A stretch of 64,000 nucleotides of DNA from Fistulifera solaris (Eukaryota; Bacillariophyta; Bacillariophyceae; Naviculales; Stauroneidaceae). Under the pieces are notes generated by a model. It saw nothing but the letters and a program-made list of their open reading frames with translations. It was not told the origin of the DNA and did no database searches. The stretch is from assembly GCA_030295235.1 (NCBI GenBank), contig AP026126.1, positions 1,736,001 to 1,800,000 of the forward strand. The letters run 5' to 3'. Below are positions 8,560-17,889 of the stretch, piece by piece. How positions within the stretch are numbered: position 1 is the first letter of the stretch; each line of letters starts with the position of its first letter. A program made the position numbers and the translations under genes.

Positions 8560-10902
8560 TCATTTGCGAGCAAACATCGCAGTTCGAAAAGGTAGAATCT
8601 GTTGCCCCATTGCTTCGATGAGTCCTGACCATGGCGGTTCGTCGAAGCTTGCGTCACCTAGCTTTGCTATAGCTTGAAGCTTGATGGGTAGAGCGACATA
8701 CTGAGAATAGTCACCGCCGAGAGCATCATCGTTGGTAGCAGGGGCCATGCGATGAGTTTCGCTCAAATACCCAAGATTTTCCATTAAAACTTTGACCTGT
8801 TTCGCGTTCTGTTTCTTCACAAACACAACACGAACTTCGGGGTTCGTCTCGACAACTTTTGACATTGCTTGTAGCGACTTATCGTGGATTCTTAACATCG
8901 TATTGTCGTTCTTCGTCTTGTCGTTTGGTTCCAGAATTTTATCGGCAGTCATTTCCAGGCCAAAGGACGTCGCGAAGCAAGGACGAAATGAAAACCCAGC
9001 TGTACCTCCACCCACGCAGGCTAGTCGGATCGTCCCGTGATCCGAGTACGCTCTCTGTGACAGTATAGCTAACGAGTGCGAAACCAAAGGACCCGTTGAA
9101 GCGCACTCCGGAAGCTGCATATTAGTTCTGCTGCAAACATTCCATGTACCTGTTTCGTTAATAAGCTCCATGACATGAATGGGGTGTCGAGAAACGCCTC
9201 CGTCTTTGGTGGGCTGTACCCCGCCACTGAGGAGAACTTGGGGTTGGTAGGATGAAGATTGGACACGCTCTTGTAGCATGCATGCATCAAGGCCGAATCC
9301 GCATAAATTGCTGTCGAGAAAGTCCAAATTTAATGCAGAAGTGTCCTTTATTCCCGAAATAATACATATGCCAGAACTCGTCCCATGATTTGAAAAAGGC
9401 GCTAGAGGATCCGATGTTTCAAGTAACCCGCCAAAAACCATAATATGGTCTGATGTTGCACAAGAGGCATGGTCAAACCTGCGAAATGCGTCGCCGAATC
9501 TGTCGAGCTTCTCCCATTGCAGAAATAGGTTTGTGGAGCCATCTCTTTGAATACTAAGAATAAAGAAAGAGTCTTCTACAACTGAATCACAGTCCCTACC
9601 TCCAACTAGAAATGCAAGATCTCCTGAGATACTTGTTAATGTATGACCCCAGCGAGCACTCGGAGGAGTACCCGCGATGTCTTTCAGCTGGTAAAATGAT
9701 GAGCCTCCGTTGGGTGTATATTCAAACAGAATCAAATCAGACTGTGGAGCGCCTGGGCTTTTTCTGCCTCCGAAAAGGAGAACGAGATCAGCTGCCGTTT
9801 CGTCGTAAATTGTTTGTTGCAATATGCACGATGCAGATCGCTCACGTGCGCTCCAATCGATGGGATCTGCCAGCAACCCGCGAATTCTGCCATTTTTCGT
9901 ATCTCCTCGCATCAAAGGGACTTCCGTCCATGACTGATCCCATGCACCGTCTACAGATTGCCTGAGTCTATACACTCGGCTTGATCTTGCAGCCCCAGGA
10001 GGTGTATTTCCTGTTGATAGCGTGAACGGTCCTGTTCCATAGCCCCCAAATGCTATTATGTCCGTAGTTATTCCGCTGCCATTTGAGGACGTCACCGACA
10101 CACAGGTGTGTCCCCAAAGGTTCAAATTCGGCAATTCGTGAAAGTTGGTGATCGACATGTTGGAGAGGCGCTCTAATGTGAATAGCGTTTTGCGAATCGA
10201 TTCACCAAGATCATCAAGACGTTTCCAGTTTTTCTCCAGCCGATCGTTGCACTCATCCACTAGCCCGGATAGGTATTCCGTCGATAGTTGCCACGGACCC
10301 GATCGCATCAGAGGGATTGCCAAAGCCAGGCTGTAACTTCGGATAGCCACGGTAAGCCGAGAAGCAGTAACAACAAGTCCAGACTCTCGAAAACCCCGCT
10401 GTAAAGCAATCTGCAATAACTGTTTACCTCGCTCCAGATTTCCAGCCGCTACGTGCAAAAGCATCGGTTCAAACCGGAAACTCATCATCGAATGTTGTGA
10501 TGTTGTGCTTGACTTTTTGTCCTCGCTGACTTTCAGTTGTGTCAAAACTTGGTCCAATGATACTTTGTCGTGTGCGGCGAGAAGCCATTTTCCTGTTCCC
10601 TTGCCGCTGGCCTCGCCGGCTGCTGCAGCGACCTCCGCCTCCAGATACGTCTCGTCGATCACAGAAAGGTCAGCCCCTGTCGGATCGAATAATGCGATTC
10701 GTCCAGAGCAGGAAGATAGTGTAGCAAAAGAAGGATGTGCATTGATGAGATCGACCAGATCTTGAATCGGAGCGTCAACCGAACCCTTGGGAGATTTATC
10801 GCGTTGATTGCCTTCGTACAATGTCGAAAGCGTCTTCTGTCGTAGTGCGTTAAAGCTGGGAAGAAGTTCATTCGGTTGATCTTCATAGTCTGGTTTTAGC
10901 AT
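8560..10902 (-). CDS. TYW3: TYW3-Kelch-TYW2N fusion, wybutosine synthesis
   Basis: 780 aa, intron-free. Residues about 1-190 match TYW3 (SSCSGRIA at about 63-70, GKWLLAAHD, then HVAAGNLERGKQLLQIALQR at about 150-169), the SAM-dependent methyltransferase of wybutosine formation on tRNA-Phe position 37. About 250-640 are Kelch blades (IIAFGGYGTG, LLFGGRKSP, FLVGGRDCD, MVFGGLLE). About 665-745 resemble the N-terminal part of TYW2 (VKVLMENLGYLSETHRMAP, VALPI). Plants carry TYW3, Kelch and TYW2 in one protein; here the TYW2 transferase domain is missing, as a TGA follows at 8560 and the next gene ends only 107 bp away. A complete TYW2 must be elsewhere or the chain has lost it. Confidence 0.85.
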   Translation of the reverse strand: MLKPDYEDQPNELLPSFNALRQKTLSTLYEGNQRDKSPKGSVDAPIQDLVDLINAHPSFATLSSCSGRIALFDPTGADLSVIDETYLEAEVAAAAGEASGKGTGKWLLAAHDKVSLDQVLTQLKVSEDKKSSTTSQHSMMSFRFEPMLLHVAAGNLERGKQLLQIALQRGFRESGLVVTASRLTVAIRSYSLALAIPLMRSGPWQLSTEYLSGLVDECNDRLEKNWKRLDDLGESIRKTLFTLERLSNMSITNFHELPNLNLWGHTCVSVTSSNGSGITTDIIAFGGYGTGPFTLSTGNTPPGAARSSRVYRLRQSVDGAWDQSWTEVPLMRGDTKNGRIRGLLADPIDWSARERSASCILQQTIYDETAADLVLLFGGRKSPGAPQSDLILFEYTPNGGSSFYQLKDIAGTPPSARWGHTLTSISGDLAFLVGGRDCDSVVEDSFFILSIQRDGSTNLFLQWEKLDRFGDAFRRFDHASCATSDHIMVFGGLLETSDPLAPFSNHGTSSGICIISGIKDTSALNLDFLDSNLCGFGLDACMLQERVQSSSYQPQVLLSGGVQPTKDGGVSRHPIHVMELINETGTWNVCSRTNMQLPECASTGPLVSHSLAILSQRAYSDHGTIRLACVGGGTAGFSFRPCFATSFGLEMTADKILEPNDKTKNDNTMLRIHDKSLQAMSKVVETNPEVRVVFVKKQNAKQVKVLMENLGYLSETHRMAPATNDDALGGDYSQYVALPIKLQAIAKLGDASFDEPPWSGLIEAMGQQILPFRTAMFARK

Positions 10903-11382
10903 TCTGACATGATGCTATGGTTTAAGAGTTCGTGATGTGATCGAACGATGATAACTCACAAGATAAATCAATTGTACCAGTTTATCGCTAATGTCGCAAC
11001 CCACCATTCCTTGTTTTGTTTTGTGTCTTGTCCCACGGATTTTTCCCTCCAACATTCACTGTCTGTTAAAGTGTTCAAGAACAGGCTGTGACTTAACTGG
11101 AGAGCAGTCCCGGAAGCTGCCGGCCATATTATCTACTATTGAATTATAGGTAAAGTCGATAGCTTTTCGATCAGCGGTACAAAGAACTTTGGATTTATCG
11201 ATGTTATTCGGCTAGAAGGATGGTGGAATATTTTTAAATTATGCGAGACAAAAAAATGACTCATTGACGCAAGATGCATCCCATGGCATTCGAGGTCGCA
11301 AGTATCGACGCTGTTGATTCGTTGCTGCTTGTGCTGTACTTCTATTTTATCATCAGCAACCGGCACAAAGCATGCCTTACAG
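10903..11382. other. Intergenic, nothing recognised
   Basis: 480 bp between two minus-strand genes: promoter of the TYW3 fusion at the right of the gene block and 3' region of the hydrolase do not overlap here. AT-rich, no supported ORF or repeat. Confidence 0.4.
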
Positions 11383-12357
11383 CTAATAGAGCCGTACAAT
11401 GCTCTTTACAGGTGTCCCATCTGACCATTCTCCCATGTCGAATACAAGTTCCGTGACACTCGTTCCACCAATTACTTGGTCCAGAGCCGACCACGTGAAT
11501 CTCCAATCCAAACTGTCCTGCTGACATTCTCTCCTACGAGCAGCCGCCTGCAAATGATTTGCCTTAAGGTGGGGCTTACCGTGCTTGTCGGTCTTGGCTT
11601 GGTACCACGCTTTGGCTGTGCTACCGAGAAGCTCGTAGGATTGTAAAACATTCCCGACGGAAACAACATCATCTCTATCTCCGTGCAACACCACGACTGG
11701 AAAAGTGGTGTTCGGCGCTGCTTTTGGTACGTTGACGTCTTCACCAAGTCGCAAGAAAATGAATTTCGGTAGTATTCCAGGAATAGCATGGAGACCGGCT
11801 GGTTGCGGACTGACAACCACGGCAGCGTCTACGGGGTGAACAGTATTGAGGGAGCCCCACATCATGGCAAACGCACCTCCCATTGAATTTCCATAAAGAA
11901 AAACCTTTCCGAAAGGTGGTAGTTCGTTGAGTACGTCCGTGACCACCTGGGCCGTCACTTTCACCCATTTTGCCGGAGATGGTCTTCGAGTGAGTTGCAG
12001 TATCCATCCGATGGGCGTCCCCAGAAACCGTTCGCACGATCTGTCTTGCATTTGCGGATAGACCACATAGTTCCCCTGCTTCACCAGATGCTCAATGTGT
12101 CCTTCGTAAGTTGAAGGATCGGTAGCTCCGTAGCCGTGCAGATACACAATGACATCCGGTGCGTCTGATTTGGTAACCTCGGGCGTGTAAATCCAAACTC
12201 GTGTGCCATCTATACAGCTTCCTTGGCGCTTGACCGAAAAATTTGGTGAAATGTAATCAAAGTTCGGCTTGGTGGGTGGAAAAGGCGCCGCTCTCAATCT
12301 CGCTACCACACATTGCATGGCAACAAGGAACGACATCGCAGAGAACTTCCATAACAT
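11383..12357 (-). CDS. Secreted alpha/beta hydrolase
   Basis: 324 aa, intron-free. The N-terminus (LVAMQCVVARLRA) is a likely signal peptide. Catalytic features: oxyanion-hole HGYG (about 74-77), nucleophile elbow GNSMGG (Ser about 158), acid in HGDRDD (about 226-231) and a candidate His in KANHLQ (about 268). The sequence (LYGNSMGGAFAMMWG) is typical of small serine hydrolases such as esterases and dienelactone-hydrolase-like enzymes. Substrate cannot be told. A C-terminal extension follows the last core strand. Confidence 0.8.
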   Translation of the reverse strand: MLWKFSAMSFLVAMQCVVARLRAAPFPPTKPNFDYISPNFSVKRQGSCIDGTRVWIYTPEVTKSDAPDVIVYLHGYGATDPSTYEGHIEHLVKQGNYVVYPQMQDRSCERFLGTPIGWILQLTRRPSPAKWVKVTAQVVTDVLNELPPFGKVFLYGNSMGGAFAMMWGSLNTVHPVDAAVVVSPQPAGLHAIPGILPKFIFLRLGEDVNVPKAAPNTTFPVVVLHGDRDDVVSVGNVLQSYELLGSTAKAWYQAKTDKHGKPHLKANHLQAAARRRECQQDSLDWRFTWSALDQVIGGTSVTELVFDMGEWSDGTPVKSIVRLY

Positions 12358-13078
12358 TACTCTTGGTTAGAATCGCCTCTTGATAGGAATCAAAGAATGA
12401 AACAGCTCTTTGATAGATCGTTGTTGTTGTGCTTTTTTGTTTGAATGATACATGCTTTATGATACCGTGATGTGCATAGATTGATGATGTGATTTTCCCG
12501 TTGTCGGAGAGAAATATTGCCAAACATTGAAACAAGTTCGGTTCGCGTTGTCGTGCTGTCATTCTAGATTACATTGTGTATCAGAATAGGCCTTTTGCAT
12601 TCAACAGGGGCGATTCTCATTGACAACGAGAGTGTGAATGCCCAAAGCGTCATCGCTTGGTGGAAAAAAGAAGTCGCCAGAAGCGAAAACGTGCAACTCT
12701 TTGCTTGTCGTACTGGTAACCAAATTCTTCCTACAACCTAGACTCAAACTTTATAGTGCGCTGCCATCCGTACGTCCACCGGGTACCGGTACCGGTACCG
12801 GTACCTGGTATCGGTGCACATGCAGCCGCGAAATCATCATCGGGAACGCATGAAGTGGATGAAAGACGAAAGACCAGAAAGACCATACCAGGTACCGTAG
12901 TAGGCGGAAAAGGAATTACCTGGTACCGGTACCGATTGGGCCCTAAGAACTTGGTTCATTAGCTTATTGCGTTCTTACTTTCAGACCAACGAAGACCCAG
13001 GGAAGAGAGTGCAGCGAAGAGGCACAAACGAGAGTCTTTCCCTGGTCGGGCAACTAGTTTTTGCAGTGACGCTTCGTC
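12358..13078. other. Divergent intergenic with KpnI-palindrome cluster
   Basis: Promoter region between the hydrolase (minus) and the GNAT gene (plus). No supported ORF. Its main content is the GGTACC/TACC(A/T)GGTA cluster annotated separately. Confidence 0.5.
12781..12925. repeat. GGTACC tandem and three TACC(A/T)GGTA palindromes
   Basis: Four overlapping GGTACC palindromes form a perfect (GGTACC)n tract at 12782-12806, running into TACCTGGTA (12802-12810). Further exact copies lie at 12886-12894 (TACCAGGTA) and 12917-12925 (TACCTGGTA, again followed by GGTACCGGTACC). The same 9-mer recurs at 7436, 36513, 41430, 58709, 58959 and 60329, always outside genes. Function unknown: a protein-binding site, a recombination hotspot or a cruciform are possibilities. 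Confidence 0.85.
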
Positions 13079-13860
13079 ATGATGTCCTTTTCTTCAAGTC
13101 GGCTGCCTTTCTATTATGTCGTGCTCTTGCTGTTTACTCGAAATTGTATAAACGTTCTTGCGTTCGGAGTAGCGTCAAACCGTCTGCACACTGGTAGCCG
13201 AATATCGGGCCATTTCAAATCATCGACTATAGTATTACATGCACATGAAGAGCTAGACGCTGAGCCGTTCAACTATCGAATACGAGACTGCACCTACGGC
13301 GAGCTGAACCAGGTCGCCGATGTCATCATTGCTGCTTTTTATTCCAATTCAACAAATCCTTGGAGGCAACTGTATAGAATGGGCGAACTCAATCGCGTCC
13401 AGCAGGCTTATCCGTACAAAAAATCGGACCATCGAATGTTTGTGGCTCTTGTACAAACTGAAAATGCACTCCGCGACGAAAAGATCGTCGCGTTTGTCGA
13501 CGTTGATGATCGACCCGTTTCGCCCCGGTTCCCATCTCCCTACAAAAACAATCCTCGTCCTTATTTGTCCGATTTGTGCGTCCATCCCGATTTTCACAGA
13601 AGGGAATAGCACGCTCCATGGTGGAGCAGTGCGAGAAGTTTTGTTGCGAAGATCTACAGAAGAAAGAACTCTTTATTCGTGTCGAGAAAAGCAATCAACC
13701 AGCTTTACTCATGTATCAAAGTATGGGATATACGACAATGGATGATCTCGACAATGGACCCATCATATTGCTTCGTAAGTCGTTGATGGAAAATGACAAA
13801 GAAGTAAGCCATCAGAATGCGGATCGTCTGGTAGAGCAACAAGCGGAGATGCACACGTAG
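13079..13860 (+). CDS. Plastid-targeted GNAT N-acetyltransferase (frame broken)
   Basis: The N-terminus MMSFSSSRLPFYYVVLLLFT continues to VLAFGV, a signal peptide followed by an F-containing motif as in diatom plastid presequences. The GNAT core follows: the first frame ends YLSDLCVHPDFHRR-E-stop at 13609, exactly in motif A. The next frame continues GIARSMVEQCEKFC and then the motif B end, SNQPALLMYQSMGYT. Adding one G to GGG at 13602-13604 joins them perfectly (HRRGIARS), so this is most likely a homopolymer undercall. Acetyl-CoA-dependent acetylation is inferred from the fold; substrate unknown. Confidence 0.8.
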
Positions 13861-13911
13861 CACCAAAATCATGTTTTATAGTTTTGTTTGTCAATAGCCA
13901 GTATTCGAACT

Positions 13912-16503
13912 TTATTTAAAGTCTCCGTCAAAACCAGTGAAACCGGTAAGCTTGAAAATAGGATAAAACGGTTTTTCCTGAAGCTGTGAACACCAATTCC
14001 AGGCGCTTGTTAATCTTCCATCGACGCAGCTACCGGCATCGTACCATAGATCTGAACCACTTCCATCAAATGCAGAGCGGAAGAAATCATATAAGATATC
14101 TTTTCGCAACTTTTCGACACCGCCAAAGCCGTTGTTGATCATGGACAGAATACCTTCGTCGTCTTTACAAATCCGTTCCAAGTTTTCGAGACAGCTTATG
14201 ATAGGGCCTAGGATGCGAGGGACTGTCATTTATAAATGGGTTAGAGACCAAGAAAGCTTTTTTATTGCAAAACCATTCAATGAAAGTCACTGCATACCTT
14301 GTGTGTATTTGTCGATGAAGCTGAGTGCATTGGGGACATTGTGATCACCCATGTGAACTACGCTGGAACCCACCCAGTGGCCCACACTGTTCCTTACTCG
14401 ATTCAAAACTTCCTGCATTGCCCTGTAGGCACGAGGAGATTGTTGCACGCGCTGCATACCCTGTCCCGTGTCCTGTAGCGAATAGGTCACAGATTCGCTC
14501 AAGAGATCCTCTTCCGCCATGGCCCAAAGGCGGAACATATCATCGATAATGTCACGCCAGAGTGTGAGACTTTGCAACGCGTAGTAAAACTGTCTTTCGT
14601 GACTGTGAGAAAGGCGTGAACCCGCTTCACCACTAACGATGCTGAGCGAGTAACCCTCTTCGATTTTATTTGGTGAAAAATTCGACTTCAAGAAATCAAT
14701 AATTTTGTCGATAGGCACTCTGTTGCTGTTGAGAAACGAGTTGTTGTCGCATATCGAATAGAGACAAAGATGGATATCGTCTTGACTCAATCGAGACGTC
14801 TGATACTTTCGCTTCAAAAGGATCACGGCTCGTTCTTTCTTACGAATCTCCGTATCGATGACCGACCGCGGTCGACCGAGTGCCAAAATTTCAATTGTTG
14901 CCGTTTCGATGAGCTCGTCGGACAACAAGCCTAGACCGCCTCTTTCCTCCAAAAACTTGTAGACTGACTCAATCGGACCTTTAACCGAAAACCCTAAATG
15001 AGGCATGACAGTCGGCGAAACTGCATCCTGAAGTAAATAAATAAGCTTCCCATACTCTGTCCTCATCTTTTCCGGATTCATTATCTTATGTCGCCGCGCG
15101 ATCTCAAACATTTGACGGAAAAACGATTCGTAATCACTGTAATTTTCGGCTTCCATAAGTTTTTGTGCTGCTTCGTAATCACAAGCCGTCACTAGTCCTC
15201 GTAAGACGGAAGTAACGCCTTTCAGTTGCGCATGCGTGCGCCTCGCTCCACTGGAAAAGCAACGATCGACCTCGGATGTGTAATCACAACAATACATGGC
15301 CGCTTCTACGAGTCGTAGCATTTTGCGTTCCCCGAGACTCAGACGCAGTGGAATATATTTGGAGCGTTCCTTGACAGAAGACTGTGATCCCGACGAATAT
15401 CGATCGTTGGTTGATCTGATTTCGAGTTGCTCCGCACCAGCTTCCAAGAATGTGAGCTCGGTATCTTCTTGATCGTGGAGAGTCGCTATAGCTTCGACTT
15501 CTTTTGCCGACGCATCGATGATTTCTTGCGCGTTCTCATCCGAGGAAAAGGCAACCGTGTATTGTGTGGTTTCAACAATTTTCAGTAAGACTGGCTTCAA
15601 TTTGTCTTCGTCCAAATATCCATTCTCCACGGCGTTTTTATTCAAACGGATCGTGACGCAAGTTCCAGATTCTCCACGCACGTGCTGAAATTGATTAAAT
15701 CCGTTCTCGGCAGTCGGTGAGGCTCCTTCTTCAAATGGTCGAACCAAATTGAATTTCTTGAGAGAGTCCCAATATCCTTCTTGCTCGGGTGCGCGGTCCA
15801 TGCCGACCTCAAATACATAGTAATCATCGAATTTGGCTTTAGTGCAAACTCGCACTCCGGTTCCGAGAGAACAGAAAGCGGCATAAAACCCACCGAGACT
15901 TTTACTCCGACAGTCGAGTGTGGTGGCTGAGGCGGCTTCGGTGGGTTCTTCTTCCATCGGACTCGTGACATCGGAATCAGATTTTGCCTCCTCCTTCTCA
16001 TCCTGATCATTTTCCTCTGTGTCGGTGGCGACCGATGATTCATCTGAATGATCCTCGTCGTCGTCGTCGTCAGGGGATGTGGAGGAATCGTCCAAGACGG
16101 CAGATTTTATGTTTTTCGCTGTACTGCTGATTAATCCCGCCCTTCCGATACCTAGTGAATTGATCAAATCTGTTCGTGTCATACCTGCTCCCATATCTGT
16201 GATGGACAAGGTCTGCTCGGTAGGATTGGCAGTGATACGTAAACAAAGACGATGTTGAAAGGCAGGGTGTTTTCGGATATTCGCAGGCGTGGCAAAGTAC
16301 ATGGCGTCCATAGCTTCCACAGCATTGCTAACCAAGTAACTTAATGCATCGGAAAGTGAATCGATGAGAGTCGTTTCCGAGCGCATCGCCACTTCAAGGC
16401 GCTCGACGAGAGGTTGTGGTAGTGGGTAGGTCGCTTGTGAAATATTCGTTGTCGAGTGTGTCGGAAGTTCTTCCGCATCTGTTTTGTTTTGCGGAGACGT
16501 CAT
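13912..16503 (-). CDS. HSP90-like ATPase fused to DUF2009
   Basis: About 843 aa; intron 14223-14297 (75 nt, GTATGC...ATGACAG), joining KYTQ to VPRIL. N-terminal GHKL domain: SDALSYLVSNAVEAMDA (about 51-67), DMGAGMTRTDLINSLG (about 103-118), then a long acidic insert (about 138-195) and LGGFYAAFCSLGTGVRV, all matching the Hsp90 nucleotide site. Asn60 and Asp103 are kept, but the Hsp90 catalytic Glu position is Tyr56, so ATP binding without hydrolysis is possible. The C-terminal 500 residues match DUF2009 (RRHKIMNPEKMRTEYGKL, RLSHSHERQFYYALQSLTLW, AFDGSGSDLWYDAGSC), a eukaryotic family of unknown function. The middle and client domains of Hsp90 are absent. Confidence 0.85.
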
Positions 16504-16947
16504 TGCGGATTGTCAGTGTGCATGTATTGTTCGAATGGGCGATCGCTAAGCCGCTATTTGACAGATTTGTGGTCCACTTCACTCCGACGGATGCCCTTTT
16601 GAATAATGGATGATGATAATCACAAAATAATTGTAATTGGGCGGCAAAATTTCTCGTCACGCTTTCCTCCCGACCGCTCGTTAAGTGAAACGAGCTCTTT
16701 CACATTAATCCCTATATCGATTTGACTTACCGGTACTGCCGTTGAAACTCCAGAATTTTAACGCCGTTTCCAGGTACATTCGCAATAACAAAAACCTTTT
16801 ACAAGTACTTAGAAGACGTTAGAGATCTGCTCTAGCGTCGTTGGCTACAATCGTTTCATCACAATCTATTCTCTTTTGGCGGAAATTGCAGTGCACGATC
16901 AGCCCATTCATGATGACGATATTCTTCATTAATTAACTACGGAGTCT

Positions 16948-17000
16948 TAAGAAACCCAAAGTAGACCGTCAATATTTCCAAGACTGCATTTCCGTTATGA
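16948..17000 (+). repeat. Degenerate copy of the 53-bp dispersed element
   Basis: Right half reads CAAGACTGCATTTCCGTTAT then GA (consensus CAAGACTGGATTTCAGTCAT then GA). The left half is weak. It lies 172 bp before the clear copy at 17120, matching the paired arrangement at the other loci. Confidence 0.45.
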
Positions 17001-17119
17001 ATCGATATTCTTCCGAGTGAGACTGCAACCTAACACTTTTTCGTTCTGCCATTTCATATTGCAATACACAAGTCGATTAGGATGTCGGAAAACGGAACGG
17101 ATCATTGTCTTCCGTAATT

Positions 17120-17173
17120 ACTATCGACGCCAAGTTAAGGCGGCCTTTCGCCACGACTCCATTTCAGTCATGA
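17120..17173 (+). repeat. 53-bp dispersed element, copy A
   Basis: Begins ACTAT, has CAAGTTAAGGCGGCCTTT in the middle, then GCCACGACTCCATTTCAG and ends GTCATGA. 54 bp. Located upstream of the HSP90-DUF2009 gene, which starts at 16503 on the minus strand. Confidence 0.75.
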
Positions 17174-17889
17174 ACACATCATCACCCGCTGTGCGAAATG
17201 AAATAAAAATCTATTAGCCATGCTAGGAGCATGTTATTCGCGGTCAATCTCTTACAAATTACAATCGTTTCTGCTTTTTGGATTCTAGAAAAGGAGACTA
17301 TCTGCTTGTTGAATATCTTGGCGTTGCGGACCTGGAGTCATTGGTGGATCCACCAAGGAACAGTAGAGAAGATCGGTGTGCTCGCTCAAAAGTAGACTGA
17401 TCTTGTGTACCCATTTCGTCATCACAGCAGCAACGATTGAATGTCGATCGTCAACAGACAAGCGAGTCAAGGCCTTGACACGGTTTCGGAGACGCAGCGG
17501 GTCCATCAAACTCTCCAAGTTTCGCACTAATAGCTCGTCGTTGCAAGGGTATTCCGTACGATAAGACTTAAATGAAACATCCAAATGAGCAGAACTGGAC
17601 GAATAGGGTCATCTAACAGAAGACATGATTTCTGGAGCGGAACTCCTAATGCATTACATTCGTCGTCTCAATCCTGGTGTGCATGTATCGTTGGCTCATC
17701 GTACACAGTTGCAACAACAACAACCGATCCACTGGAGAAACTGGTCAGTATCGATCGTCGACCTCCATCGAACTTGCAACTGAACCAAATGGATCGGGAG
17801 AGCGACTGGACATATCTGGCGGTCGAAACCGTGGGAATGGTTTCAAGGCGTAGATGTGGATGGTGAAACTCCAGTAGTGAGTGCTTGGT

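Larger units (their letters stand above)
16504..17889. other. Gene-poor stretch with dispersed elements
   Basis: Holds one clear (17120-17173) and one degenerate (16948-17000) copy of the dispersed 53-bp element. A 99-codon minus-strand ORF at 17285-17584 and a 93-codon plus-strand ORF at 17585-17866 have no recognised relatives; they could be remnants linked to the E1 pseudogene next to them, but I cannot show it. Confidence 0.5.

Noticed and set aside
13576-13860. Separate small acetyltransferase gene in the second frame
   Set aside because: It lacks an N-terminal GNAT half and continues motif A of the preceding ORF exactly; one gene with a one-base break is simpler.
17285-17584. 99-codon minus-strand ORF beside the E1 remnant
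   Set aside because: Looks partly protein-like, but has no recognised relatives and no supporting start or splice context; could be a remnant.
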